DNA from: Akkermansiaceae bacterium
GTDB lineage: Bacteria > Verrucomicrobiota > Verrucomicrobiia > Verrucomicrobiales > DEV007
DNA: 64,000 nucleotides
Assembly (NCBI GenBank): GCA_024233005.1
Contig: JACKQE010000010.1
Span: 148,540 to 212,539 of the forward strand
Reading direction: 5' to 3'
Shown here: positions 26,463 to 35,441 of the stretch, in pieces
Numbering within the stretch: the first letter of the stretch is position 1
Layout of the letters: each line of letters begins with the position of its first letter
Translations under genes and position numbers: made by a program
The notes under the pieces: generated by a model
Databases searched by the model: none
The model's input: the letters and a program-made list of their open reading frames with translations, nothing else
Told to the model about the DNA's origin: nothing

Positions 26463-27848
26463 ATGCCCGCCGCGCCGCCATTCGCCTACGTATTCGAGCG
26501 ATTTCCGTCTTTCACCCAGACGTTCTGCGTGCGCGAAGTGATGGAATTGGAGCGGCAGGGGATCCGGCCATGGCTTTTTTCAATCCGAGACACACGGGAA
26601 GAAATGCCCCGTCATTTTCCTCCCGACCTTTATGAAAGAGTGATCTTCCTTCCCGCCGAGAAGGTGCTGGTGGAGGAGGTCAAGGAGTGGAAACGCCGCA
26701 ACGAATTGCCCCAAGCCATCGTCCTGACGCTTCGCCACTGGGGTGAGCGCCCGGACAAAATGCGGGTTTACGAAGCCGCCTGGATCGGCCGGGAGTTGAC
26801 CAAGCGGGGAATCCGCCATGTGCACTCCCATTTCGCAGGGATCGGCGCGCGCACCTGCTGGTGGCTCCAGGAGTTTTTCGATGTTACCTACAGTTTTACC
26901 GGACATGCCAATGATCTCTTCTGCAAAGTGGATTTCGACCTGACTCTCGACCGATTGATGTCCGGTGCGTCTCTGGTGGTTACGGTGAGCGACTACACAG
27001 TCGCCGATCTGCGGCGGCGGTTTCCAGCATCCGCCTCCAAGATCCGCCGGGTTTACAACGGTCTGGATTTGGCGCCGTTCCAAGAGGCTGCCCGGCACCG
27101 CGAGCATGAGGCTGTCTGGAATTCTCCGGAAGGGGTGTTGATTCTCAGCGTCGGGCGGCTCATTGAAAAGAAAGGGTTCGACGATCTCATTCGCGCTTGT
27201 GCCTTCTTGGAGCGTTCCGGACGAGTTCGGGCTTTCCGATGCGTCATTGTCGGGGAGGGACCGCTGGAGGAAGAATTGAAGAGCTTGGCGTCCTCCTTGG
27301 GCATTGCCAACCGGATCACGCTGGCAGGGCCCAAGTCCCAACCGGAAATTGCGGAACTGCTTTCCCAAACGGCTCTTTTTGCCCTGCCTTGCGTCACGGA
27401 GCACGATGGCGGCAAAGACAATCTGCCGACCGTTCTCATGGAGGCCATGGCGGCCAAGGTGGCCTGCGCTTCAACGATCCTCGCCGGCGTTCCGGAGATG
27501 GTGCAGGATGGTGTGACCGGAAGATTGGCCGAAGAGCGTCAGCCTGAGATTTTTGGCGAGCTGCTGGCCGACCTGCTCTCGCAACCTGGGAAGACCGATG
27601 CCATGGGGGAGGCGGGAGAACTTCGCGCGATCAGGCTCTTCGCCAAAGAAAAGACCTCTCGACAATTGTTCCGATTGCTCGCGGCACACGGACTCGTCAA
27701 AGTTTCCCTACCAATTCTCGTGAGAGATCCCATTCTGATTTGGGGATGTCTCCGTCAAGCGATGCTGAGACTGCGGCGCCTGTTCCGATTCGGTAACCGA
27801 TCCAATCCTCTCGAGAAACTGGGTATCCCGGGCGGAACAGGGGCCTGA
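26463..27848 (+). CDS. GT4-family glycosyltransferase, colanic-acid WcaL-like
   Basis: From the ATG at 26463 the product has 461 residues. The N-terminal half (FERFPSFTQTFCVREVMELERQGI) is typical of WcaL-like transferases; the C-terminal GT-B half has VVTVSDYTVADL, a VYNGLDLAPF linker, SVGRLIEKKGFDDLI and the donor-binding region ALPCVTEHDGGKDNLPTVLMEAMA with the EX7E glutamates. Such enzymes add sugars to exopolysaccharide or lipid-linked precursors in the cytoplasm. No other polysaccharide-synthesis gene is adjacent. An in-frame ATG at 26403 lies upstream of the putative promoter and is not chosen. Confidence 0.88.
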   Translation: MPAAPPFAYVFERFPSFTQTFCVREVMELERQGIRPWLFSIRDTREEMPRHFPPDLYERVIFLPAEKVLVEEVKEWKRRNELPQAIVLTLRHWGERPDKMRVYEAAWIGRELTKRGIRHVHSHFAGIGARTCWWLQEFFDVTYSFTGHANDLFCKVDFDLTLDRLMSGASLVVTVSDYTVADLRRRFPASASKIRRVYNGLDLAPFQEAARHREHEAVWNSPEGVLILSVGRLIEKKGFDDLIRACAFLERSGRVRAFRCVIVGEGPLEEELKSLASSLGIANRITLAGPKSQPEIAELLSQTALFALPCVTEHDGGKDNLPTVLMEAMAAKVACASTILAGVPEMVQDGVTGRLAEERQPEIFGELLADLLSQPGKTDAMGEAGELRAIRLFAKEKTSRQLFRLLAAHGLVKVSLPILVRDPILIWGCLRQAMLRLRRLFRFGNRSNPLEKLGIPGGTGA

Positions 27849-27873
27849 GGCGATTTGAGCCGTTTGCCCCTTT

Positions 27874-28989
27874 TTACTTGGCAGCAGGCTTTTCTGGAGG
27901 GGCCGCTTTGGCTGGCGCGGGTTTGCCATCCGCGGGAGGAGCCGCCGCTGGTTTCGCATCCCCCGGTTTGGCCCCGGCATCGGCAGGCTTCGCATCGGCA
28001 GGCTTCGCATCGGCCGGAGCCTCTTCCGTGTCTTTGGGCTTCAAGGTCGGCACTTCCGGCATTTGGGGTTTGATGGCGTATTCGCCAAATCCCAGGGGGA
28101 CTTCTCCTTTGTTGAATACCTTCTTGTATACCCAGGCCGTGCTTTGCAGTTCCCACAGAGCCGGATTGTTCTCGGGGCCATCGGCGATTTTGGGATTGGC
28201 TTTAAGCAGGACCATGGCGGCTTCGATCGCCAGGTTGCGAATGGCCGGATCATTGCCCTGGGTCAATGTGGCGGTGCGCCAATAATCCTCCAGAGCTTCG
28301 CGGGTTTTGCCTTCCTTCTCAAAAAAACGGCCCCGCAGGTAGGCAATCTGGCTGAGTTCGGAAAGGCTCATTTTTTGCCAGACTGGGGCTCCCAGCAATT
28401 TCATGTCTCCAATGACGGGAGCCTGGGCATTGTCGACGACCGTTTTGAGTGAGTCCAAATTGCCCGATCCAAAGGTGGCCCAGATGGTGAGAAACTGAAA
28501 GGGACGCTGGTAGTTGGCGTTCAGTTTCGTGGCAATGTTTTTGGTTACTTGCGATGCCATGAGGGCGGCCATGGCCTTGAAGTCGCCCAGCCTGCGGAGA
28601 GCGTCCAACTGGTAGTAACGGGCTTCACAGGCAAAATTGTCGGGAATGAAGGCGATGGTCTTGAATTCTTCGGCCACCCGGCCGAACTCGGCCGCCGCGC
28701 CTTTGAAATCCGCCCGGTTGTAGAGTTGACGAGCCGGCGCCATGGTTTCATTCGCTTCCAAAAAGGCAATTTTGACCTGATTCAGGGCGATGGTTTGTCC
28801 GGGCACTCCTTCATCGGTGGAGAAGAGAATGGCCTGTTCGTTGGAATTCTGAATGTAACCGGTGCGCCGACTGTTGTCCGCCAGTTGCAGCATGGCCCGA
28901 GCCTCACCGGGACCCGCCAAGGCACTGGGAATCGCTGAGGAGAGGGTTGCCAAAGTCAGAATTGTGACCCAAATAGAGCGCGTCATCAT
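27874..28989 (-). CDS. Secreted TPR-like helical protein with Ala/Pro/Lys-rich tail
   Basis: The start is set at the double ATG (28989/28986), which opens a signal peptide (SIWVTILTLATLSSAIPSALA). The 371-residue protein has a short beta-rich N-terminal region, then helical repeats (AAEFGRVAEEF, ARYYQLDALRRLGDF, IAYLRGRFFEKEGKTREALEDYWRTA) that look TPR-like, and a tail of about 60 residues rich in Ala, Pro, Asp and Lys with repeated ADAKP units. It lies 42 bp downstream of the large TPR gene and is last in the ExbB/ExbD/TPR run, so it probably belongs to the same envelope assembly. No enzymatic motif is visible. Confidence 0.75.
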   Translation of the reverse strand: MMTRSIWVTILTLATLSSAIPSALAGPGEARAMLQLADNSRRTGYIQNSNEQAILFSTDEGVPGQTIALNQVKIAFLEANETMAPARQLYNRADFKGAAAEFGRVAEEFKTIAFIPDNFACEARYYQLDALRRLGDFKAMAALMASQVTKNIATKLNANYQRPFQFLTIWATFGSGNLDSLKTVVDNAQAPVIGDMKLLGAPVWQKMSLSELSQIAYLRGRFFEKEGKTREALEDYWRTATLTQGNDPAIRNLAIEAAMVLLKANPKIADGPENNPALWELQSTAWVYKKVFNKGEVPLGFGEYAIKPQMPEVPTLKPKDTEEAPADAKPADAKPADAGAKPGDAKPAAAPPADGKPAPAKAAPPEKPAAK

Positions 28990-29031
28990 AGGAAAGGGGA
29001 TTCGAAAGAGAGTGGGAAAGGGGATCAACGG

Positions 29032-32000
29032 CTACTTTTCGGGTTCCGCGGTAAGACCGTTTTTGATGTCGATGTTTTTTTCTTCTTCCGGAGTGATGTT
29101 CAATTCGATGCGGAGGACGGGGAGCTTTTGACGGACCCGGATCAGCGTTCCGGTGGGGTCATCGTCGTCTTTCCACTTTTGCCAGGTGTAGAGCGTGGTT
29201 TTGAGGAACGTGAACAGTTGGAGTTGCTGCTTTCTCAATTCCATTCCGGTCATTTTCTTGGATTCTTCCAGTTGGATGTTGATGATTTTTTCCGTGGATT
29301 GACTGGCCCATTCCGGATAGCCCTGATAGGCGCCCCAGACCCCGGTGTAGGCCTTGAGGGCGTTGGCGAGGTCGCCAGTTTTCTCCAAAGCCAGTCCGAA
29401 GGTGAAATTGGCCTCAGCCCTCAGTTGTTTTTCCTTGATAAACATTTTGGTGCTGTTGTTGATCTTCTCGAAGGTGGTTTTCGCACTGGGCCAATCATCC
29501 AACTTCACAAAGGCGCGCCCCAGATTCAGCAGGGCGAGGTCGGCATATTTGGGATCCTTGATTTCAATGACCCGATTGAAATGATCCCGTGCCTTGGACC
29601 AGCTGTCCTTGTCGTTTTTACGCAGCGCGATGGTGCCGAGGAAATAGTGGGCCGTCCCCTGGTAGGTTTCGGCAGACTCCGTAGTGCGGACCAGCAACTC
29701 CTCCAAATACGGCACCGCGAGGAAAGGGTTCGAAGAGTTGGCGAGGTATTCCCCGATGGCCCGCAGGGCCGGTTCGGCCAGTTCATTGACTTTGAACGTT
29801 TGCAAGGCTGTGAAGGCCTCGTCGATCTGCTTCTGCATGGCCACATATTCAGGAGATTCCTTCTTGGCTTTGCCCTGGGCTTCCTGAAGGACGATGACCT
29901 GCTGCATCATCAGCCAAGTCCGGAGGATGACATGCTCCTTCTCAACCTGGGGGAAGTTTTTCAGGTTTTCGATGGTCTTTTCCAAGCCTCGGATTTCGAC
30001 GGAGACGGTGCCGTAGGATCCCAGGCATCGCCGGAGCAATTCGAGATCCATCTCCTCGGGTGCTTTGGTGCCGAGGACAAAAATCATCTTTTCAACTTGG
30101 GTCAACCCTTCCTCCGCTCGTCCCACCTGTTTCAGGGCATCAAGGGTGAAAACTGAAATCTGGGGCTCCCAGTAGGTGCCCCGGTAGTCTTTGACAAAGA
30201 GATCATACATCTTGGCCGCATCTTCCCACTTTTCCTGGGTCACATAAATGTCGGCGCATTTGGCAAGCGCCTCGGAAACATATTCTTTGTGAACGGCGAT
30301 GTTGCGCTCGTCTTTTTCGTTGGACTCCAATTTCTGCCCCACCTCAATGGCCTGAAGATGCGCTTGGAGGGCTTCCTGGGTAAACTTTTCAGCATCTGCA
30401 TCTTCCTTGGCGGTCTGCGCCTTGAGCATGAGGCAGTCCGCTTTGATGTTGAGCGCCCGGTCAAGAACCCGGGACTCCGGGCGTTTCAACAGCAGCAGAT
30501 CGACCGCTGAGATGGAGGAATCATAGTCATCAAGGTTGAAACGAGCGGCGGCGAGATCTCCCAAAGCCAGATCGACAAATCTGGGAGAATCCGGATACGT
30601 TTTGAGAAAATCGTCCAGCATGTCGGCGGCATCCCGGCTCTTTTTTAATACCAACTTGTTGGTCGCCCGGTGATACCGAACCATTTCTTCGTTGGAGGTG
30701 CCTTTGTAACTCTTGGCATACAGATCGAACTCGGGTTCCGCATCGGCAAAACGCTGCAGCGAGAAAAGAGCCATGGGATACAACGCATCGGCAAGCTCCC
30801 GCCCGTCATCGCCGGGCTTCAGTTCGCCCCGGATTCTCTGAGCGACCTCCAGCACCTTTTCAAACTGCTGCGAGGTGAAGAGGGACATCAGCATGAAAAC
30901 CTCCACGTTCGGCCGAAGTTTGTGGTCGGGCAGTTCTTTGATGAACATCTGCCCATAATATTCCGCCGCGGAGTAATCCTGAATCAGGCTCGAAAACCGG
31001 GCGGCTTCGTGAAGAACTTCCGCCCGCCGGTCGGTCTCAAGATTCGGGTATTGGTCCGCCAAGGTGGAGTAAATGGCCCGGCAGGCGGTGCGGTTGCCGA
31101 GACGATCATAGGCCCGGGCCACCAGTCTGAGCACATCAACATCGGGATTCTCGGGCGAACCAAGCTTTTCTTCCAAGGTTTTCAGCATCTCCTGGATGGG
31201 AGCCGGAGGCTGTGCGCCGGGAGGAATGCGGGATTTGGTGTCGGAAACGACGTCCGCGACGGTGGGTGCCAAGGCAAAGAAACGCAGCGCCAACAGCGGC
31301 AATTCTGCCTGAATCGAGTCGTAGCCGAGTTTCTTCACCCGGTCGTAAAAGCCGGATCGGTAGGCCTCAAAGGGGCGCATTTGCAGAACGCCGTCATTCT
31401 GGTCCAGGAAAGTCAACGCGGTATCCACGATCGCCGGATTTTTCTCCGCGGCCGCGATCCATCCGAGACCAAGCTCAAAGAAACCCTGCGTCAGATAGCC
31501 TTGGTTGACGGACCAGGCGTCCTTGTTGGTGAACAGTTCCAGAATGATGGCGGCCCCTTCCTCCACCTGTCCAAGACGGAGCTTGGCGGTGCCGACCCGG
31601 AGCTTGTAGTCGTTGCGCAGTTTCTGCAATTCCTCGGCCGAAGGCTTCGAATTGAGGTAGCGGTCATAGAGTTTGAGGGCTTCCACGAAATTGTCGGTCT
31701 GGGCTTCACAGTAACCCCATTGGAAGAGAGCCAGATTCTCACGACGGTTGATACCTCCCGCCTGGTCTTTTTTGGACCCTCCCTTGCAGGTCTGGCTCCA
31801 TTCATTGCAAGTCTTGAACGCGGTCCTGGCGTCCTCCCATTTGCCAAGTTGCATCAGGACCATGCCGTAGTCGTAATACATGCCGCCGGAGGAGACCCCA
31901 TAGTCTTCGCAAAGGGTCGCGCCGAAATCGCCAAACAATTTGCCGAAAGCTTCGCTGGCTCCGGCAAAATCACCGGCCTGGGCCAGTTCTGATCCTTTGA

Positions 32001-32127
32001 AATAAAGTCCTTCCACATCATCCTGGGCCCTGACCGAGGGCAGCAAACTGGTCGCCAGAATGCCAGAGGCAATCAGAAGCGCTGGGAGGGGACGGGATGT
32101 GGGGGGGGGGACCGGTCGGGACTTCAT
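29032..32127 (-). CDS. Large periplasmic TPR-repeat protein
   Basis: From the ATG at 32127 the 1031-residue protein has a signal peptide (LPALLIASGILATSLLPSVRA) and then almost entirely helical TPR-type repeats, for example GSELAQAGDFAGASEAFGKL, YYDYGMVLMQLGKWEDARTA and LALLNLGRAFVKLDDWPSAK. It has no catalytic motif. TPR proteins scaffold complexes; its place directly after ExbB and three ExbD genes (157 bp after the last) suggests it is a periplasmic partner of that energised complex. Codons 6-9 contain a run of ten C on the coding strand, a possible slippage site. In-frame extension to 32181 is less likely because it precedes the signal peptide. Confidence 0.85.
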   Translation of the reverse strand: MKSRPVPPPTSRPLPALLIASGILATSLLPSVRAQDDVEGLYFKGSELAQAGDFAGASEAFGKLFGDFGATLCEDYGVSSGGMYYDYGMVLMQLGKWEDARTAFKTCNEWSQTCKGGSKKDQAGGINRRENLALFQWGYCEAQTDNFVEALKLYDRYLNSKPSAEELQKLRNDYKLRVGTAKLRLGQVEEGAAIILELFTNKDAWSVNQGYLTQGFFELGLGWIAAAEKNPAIVDTALTFLDQNDGVLQMRPFEAYRSGFYDRVKKLGYDSIQAELPLLALRFFALAPTVADVVSDTKSRIPPGAQPPAPIQEMLKTLEEKLGSPENPDVDVLRLVARAYDRLGNRTACRAIYSTLADQYPNLETDRRAEVLHEAARFSSLIQDYSAAEYYGQMFIKELPDHKLRPNVEVFMLMSLFTSQQFEKVLEVAQRIRGELKPGDDGRELADALYPMALFSLQRFADAEPEFDLYAKSYKGTSNEEMVRYHRATNKLVLKKSRDAADMLDDFLKTYPDSPRFVDLALGDLAAARFNLDDYDSSISAVDLLLLKRPESRVLDRALNIKADCLMLKAQTAKEDADAEKFTQEALQAHLQAIEVGQKLESNEKDERNIAVHKEYVSEALAKCADIYVTQEKWEDAAKMYDLFVKDYRGTYWEPQISVFTLDALKQVGRAEEGLTQVEKMIFVLGTKAPEEMDLELLRRCLGSYGTVSVEIRGLEKTIENLKNFPQVEKEHVILRTWLMMQQVIVLQEAQGKAKKESPEYVAMQKQIDEAFTALQTFKVNELAEPALRAIGEYLANSSNPFLAVPYLEELLVRTTESAETYQGTAHYFLGTIALRKNDKDSWSKARDHFNRVIEIKDPKYADLALLNLGRAFVKLDDWPSAKTTFEKINNSTKMFIKEKQLRAEANFTFGLALEKTGDLANALKAYTGVWGAYQGYPEWASQSTEKIINIQLEESKKMTGMELRKQQLQLFTFLKTTLYTWQKWKDDDDPTGTLIRVRQKLPVLRIELNITPEEEKNIDIKNGLTAEPEK
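32101..32110. repeat. Ten-base homopolymer (G on plus strand) inside the TPR gene
   Basis: Positions 32101-32110 are ten G on the plus strand, which read as ten C in codons 6-9 of the TPR protein, just ahead of its signal peptide (Val-Pro-Pro-Pro). Homopolymers of this length are prone to replication slippage and also to sequencing error. Confidence 0.9.
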
Positions 32128-32284
32128 GACGTGAGTGATGACTGCAAAGAGGGTGTTCAATGGAAGAACTGCGGAAAACATGGCCTGTCAGTAAACAATG
32201 CTTCCTTTTTTTACCGAAAAGAGTCGGAAAATGCGAGCATTTTCGCCCGTGATGGGGACGATTAGGACGCCTGATGCCATCAGG

Positions 32285-32743
32285 TCACTTGTCCAAGGTA
32301 AACGTATCGATGCCGGATTCGGCCAGACAATTCATGACATCCACGAAACGCTGGCTGGATGCCGCATCATCAGAATGAACGAGAACCGTCGCCTTGGTTC
32401 CCACCAGATCGGCCACCCGACGGTACTCATGCAGACGGGATCTGAGGGAGGGCAGGGAACGGCTTGTCGGATCGCTTTCCAACAATTCATCATTCGCAAA
32501 AATCCTGCCTTCCTGATCCAGGGTCACTTGGTAGATTGGCAGGGGGGCTTTTTGGAGAGGCACCGAGGGATCCTGGCTTGGCAAATGGGTTGCCAGGTCG
32601 GTTTCCCGGGGATCGATGGTGGAAGTGACGAGAAAGAAGATGAGCAGCAGGAAACTGACATCGATCATTGAGGAAATGTCCAAACCTGGTTCATCGGCGG
32701 ACTCCGAGCAGAGAGAAGCAGAGGTGCCAGTTCGCCGGGTCAT
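32285..32743 (-). CDS. ExbD/TolR-family protein (third copy)
   Basis: The 152-residue protein has a short cytoplasmic N-terminus, one transmembrane segment with the proton-channel aspartate (LDISSMIDVSFLLLIFFLV), and a periplasmic C-terminal domain (VTLDQEGRIFANDELL onward). In the family, ExbD/TolR subunits sit inside an ExbB/TolQ pentamer and convert proton flow into movement of a periplasmic partner. It lies 24 bp downstream of the second ExbD gene and is the most divergent of the three in the periplasmic part. Confidence 0.9.
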   Translation of the reverse strand: MTRRTGTSASLCSESADEPGLDISSMIDVSFLLLIFFLVTSTIDPRETDLATHLPSQDPSVPLQKAPLPIYQVTLDQEGRIFANDELLESDPTSRSLPSLRSRLHEYRRVADLVGTKATVLVHSDDAASSQRFVDVMNCLAESGIDTFTLDK

Positions 32744-32767
32744 GAGAGGAATCGGGTTGGGTTCGCT

Positions 32768-33217
32768 TCAATTGTCCTTAAAGCCGGTGATGGTTACATT
32801 TTTGATGCCGGCCTTGGCGATGGAATTCAAGACATCGATGAAGCGCTGACCTTTGGAGGCGTCATCAGCCGCCACCACCACCAACGGATCAGACTGGGAC
32901 AACTTGGCGGCATCAACGTATTGTTTGAGTCGTTCGTTGAGCAAGGGAAGATCACGCTTGGTGGCGTCAGTCTCCAGTGGTTCATCATTGAGAACCACAT
33001 TGCCTTCGGCGCTCACCTGGATGGTCATTTGGTCGACCTTGACCTGGGTGGCTTCGCTGGATTGCGTGGTGGGCAACTTCATGCCCAGATCGGTTTCCTT
33101 GGGGTCGATCGTCGAAGTCACCAGGAAATAAATCAGCAGCAGGAAACTGACATCAATCATCGAAGAGATGTCCAACTCCGGTTCGTCGACCTCGGGTGCG
33201 GGAAATTTGCGTGGCAT
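32768..33217 (-). CDS. ExbD/TolR-family protein (second copy)
   Basis: The ATG at 33217 gives 149 residues; a longer in-frame reading to 33262 overlaps the upstream gene and is not favoured. The transmembrane segment keeps the channel aspartate (DISSMIDVSFLLLIYFLV) and is followed by the sequence VTSTIDPKETDL, nearly the same as in the third copy, so these two are close duplicates. The periplasmic domain ends VLNSIAKAGIKNVTITGF. It lies 19 bp downstream of the first ExbD gene. Confidence 0.9.
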   Translation of the reverse strand: MPRKFPAPEVDEPELDISSMIDVSFLLLIYFLVTSTIDPKETDLGMKLPTTQSSEATQVKVDQMTIQVSAEGNVVLNDEPLETDATKRDLPLLNERLKQYVDAAKLSQSDPLVVVAADDASKGQRFIDVLNSIAKAGIKNVTITGFKDN

Positions 33218-33236
33218 AGGGGAGCGGGAGGGGGGC

Positions 33237-33707
33237 TCAGAAATTGACTTTGAAGGTGGCAAAGATCACATCGTTGACCTGTGCGGCGGCGGCGGCGGTG
33301 ACCACTTTTTTGATGTATTTGGTGGGCACCTCCCGGTCCGCCCGCAGGTGGAGACGAATCGGAGATTGGCGTGACTCCACCATTTTCTCCCGCTCTTTGT
33401 CGACATACTCCGTGATTTGCTCGCTGGTATTGAAAACCATGCTCGCGGTGGGACCTTTGATGATGACCTCGCCGGTGTCCTCATTGAGGTCGACATTGAT
33501 CAGAATCCTCCCTTGGGCATTGGTCTGCACTTCACCGGTGTCGGCCACCGGCACCTTCACGTTTTTGTCGATTTGGACAACGATCATGTGGGAGCTGACC
33601 ATGAAGAAGATCAGAAGGAGGAACACCAAGTCGATCATGGACGAGATGTCCGGCTTGAGATCCTCCGCCGGTGGCGCCATTGCCTCTCTGAGTTTCGAGG
33701 AAGCCAT
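33237..33707 (-). CDS. ExbD/TolR-family protein (first copy)
   Basis: The 156-residue product has the ExbD transmembrane helix with its aspartate (DISSMIDLVFLLLIFFMV) and a periplasmic domain in which RILINVDLNEDTGEVII and HLRADREVPTKYIKKVV match the ExbD fold. The helix is followed by SSHMIVVQIDKNV, unlike the DPxETDL of the other two copies, so it is an older paralogue. It lies 58 bp downstream of the ExbB gene. Confidence 0.92.
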   Translation of the reverse strand: MASSKLREAMAPPAEDLKPDISSMIDLVFLLLIFFMVSSHMIVVQIDKNVKVPVADTGEVQTNAQGRILINVDLNEDTGEVIIKGPTASMVFNTSEQITEYVDKEREKMVESRQSPIRLHLRADREVPTKYIKKVVTAAAAAQVNDVIFATFKVNF

Positions 33708-33765
33708 AAGGGAAGTTTACCAAATGTGGGACAGCAACGGAAGCTTTTTTGAGGGAGAATCCGAA

Positions 33766-34572
33766 TCAACCCTCGGCGATGCCCTCGGGAACCTTGGCGA
33801 GTTGCTGATCAGCGTTCACCGTGGCAATGGCGGCGCTGAGGCCTTCTTCAGCGGTCCGCTGAACATCGGCCACCATGGCGTTGAGCTTGTTTTTGAAGAA
33901 CACAAAGAAGAACAGGCAGGGAATGGCCACAATCAGACCCGCCGCGGTGGTGATCAGTGCTTCGGAAATTGCTGAGGCCATCTTCCCGGGGTCGGCCCCT
34001 TTGCTGGTGTTAAGGGCGTCGAACGCCTTAATCATCCCGGAAACCGTCCCAAGCAGTCCCACCATGGGGGCGGCGGCAGAAATGGTGGAGAAATATCCCA
34101 CCCAAGTCATGTAGGCCGGATTTTCTTTCGATGCGAAATCAGCCATGGCGTTTTCCACTTTTTCCCGGCCGAGGGATTCAGGATCGGTGGCATCAACAAA
34201 GGGCAGGGCATTTGCCATCATCCGCCCCAGGTAACTCGGGCTGGCTGCGGAATGTTCGATGGCGCTGCGGACCCGAACTTCGGCCATGTTCGACAGAATG
34301 GCGTGTTTCAGTTCCGGAGGGGCAAATTTGCCCTTGGTCAACTGCATGAAGTTGTAGACAGCCAGCGTGATCATGGCCACGGAAAAGAGGGCCAAGGGAT
34401 ACATGGCCCATCCACCGGCAACGGCCATTGACCACAGGGTTTTCTTGGGGGGTTCTGCGTCAGCCGCAGCCGCCGCGTCCTGACCAAAGGCGTTCACGCC
34501 GACGAGAACAACTCCGACGACGATGACAGTGAGCAACCAAGGGGCGAGGCGCTGAAAACTCGATTTTTGCAT
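33766..34572 (-). CDS. ExbB/TolQ/MotA-family proton channel protein
   Basis: From the ATG at 34572 the 268-residue protein has an extra N-terminal hydrophobic segment (WLLTVIVVGVVLVGVNAFG, signal or anchor), a second (WAMYPLALFSVAMITLAVYNF), a cytoplasmic loop and two C-terminal helices in which TISAAAPMVGLLGTVSGMI and TTAAGLIVAIPCLFFFVFF form the MotA/TolQ/ExbB core. It energises the ExbD subunits encoded directly downstream. A TACACT hexamer ends 5 bases before the ATG and could be a -10 box, but no good -35 was found. The longer reading to 34644 lacks family features. Confidence 0.92.
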   Translation of the reverse strand: MQKSSFQRLAPWLLTVIVVGVVLVGVNAFGQDAAAAADAEPPKKTLWSMAVAGGWAMYPLALFSVAMITLAVYNFMQLTKGKFAPPELKHAILSNMAEVRVRSAIEHSAASPSYLGRMMANALPFVDATDPESLGREKVENAMADFASKENPAYMTWVGYFSTISAAAPMVGLLGTVSGMIKAFDALNTSKGADPGKMASAISEALITTAAGLIVAIPCLFFFVFFKNKLNAMVADVQRTAEEGLSAAIATVNADQQLAKVPEGIAEG

Positions 34573-34700
34573 GGGGTAGTGTATTGGATGTTCCAGTGGG
34601 AATGTGGGACTTTTTTGCTCGAATTCAGACCATCTGTAAAGCAAATTCGATAGGCAGGAAACGGAAATGAAAGATTTCTTGTTGGGGTTGGTGGGGGATT

Positions 34701-35441
34701 TCAGCGTTCTGGAGTGGCGGTGAGCTGAAGAAAGAGGGATTCCAAGCTTTCCATTTCAGGAATCGTGGCCGAAACCGTTGCGCGGATTTGGTCGACCGTC
34801 CCCAGGGCGATGAGGCGGCCTTCACTGATGATGCCCACCCGATCGGCCAATTCCTCCGCCACATTGAGCAGGTGAGTGGAAAGGAAGACGGTCGTTCCAT
34901 TCCGGCTTCGTCGCTTCAACTCATCTTTCACGATGCGCGCATGTTTCGGATCTAGACCGACCATCGGTTCGTCGATGATGATGACTTCTGGATCGTGCAT
35001 CAGGGCAGACGCGATCGCCAGCCGTTGCCGGGTCCCATGACTGAGTCCTTCGATGCGGCGTGTGGCCACGGATTCCAGGGAGAACTTGGAAAACAAGGTC
35101 GCGGTGGCCTCCCGGACTTGTTGCCGACCGATGGAAAAAAGGTCGCCAATGAATTCCATGAACTCCAGCGGGGACAGTTTTTCATAGAAAACCGCCACAT
35201 CGGGAATGAAGCCAATACGGCGTTTGGCCCCGAGCGGGGCTGATCCCAAATCATGTCCGCAAATGGAGACCGTGCCCGACGTGGGGCGGAGCAGTCCAGT
35301 GAGAATTTTGATGGTGGTGGTTTTTCCGGCTCCGTTGGGGCCCAAAAAGGCAAAAAACTCACCCTGGGGAATGTCGAGATTCAGGCGGTCGAGAGCAACC
35401 AACGGGCCGTAATTCATGCACAGATCGCGGATTTGAATCAT
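34701..35441 (-). CDS. ABC transporter ATP-binding protein
   Basis: The 246-residue protein has Walker A GPNGAGKT at residues 34-41, a modified signature LSHGTRQR in place of LSGGQ, Walker B IIIDEPMVGLDP and the switch HLL histidine. The C-terminal tail (ATIPEMESLESLFLQLT) is typical of ABC-2-type exporter ATPases. No permease gene is present in the window; the preceding membrane-anchored unknown protein overlaps its start by 4 bp (ATGA), so these two are coupled. Substrate unknown; 128 bp separate it from the ExbB gene. Confidence 0.9.
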   Translation of the reverse strand: MIQIRDLCMNYGPLVALDRLNLDIPQGEFFAFLGPNGAGKTTTIKILTGLLRPTSGTVSICGHDLGSAPLGAKRRIGFIPDVAVFYEKLSPLEFMEFIGDLFSIGRQQVREATATLFSKFSLESVATRRIEGLSHGTRQRLAIASALMHDPEVIIIDEPMVGLDPKHARIVKDELKRRSRNGTTVFLSTHLLNVAEELADRVGIISEGRLIALGTVDQIRATVSATIPEMESLESLFLQLTATPER

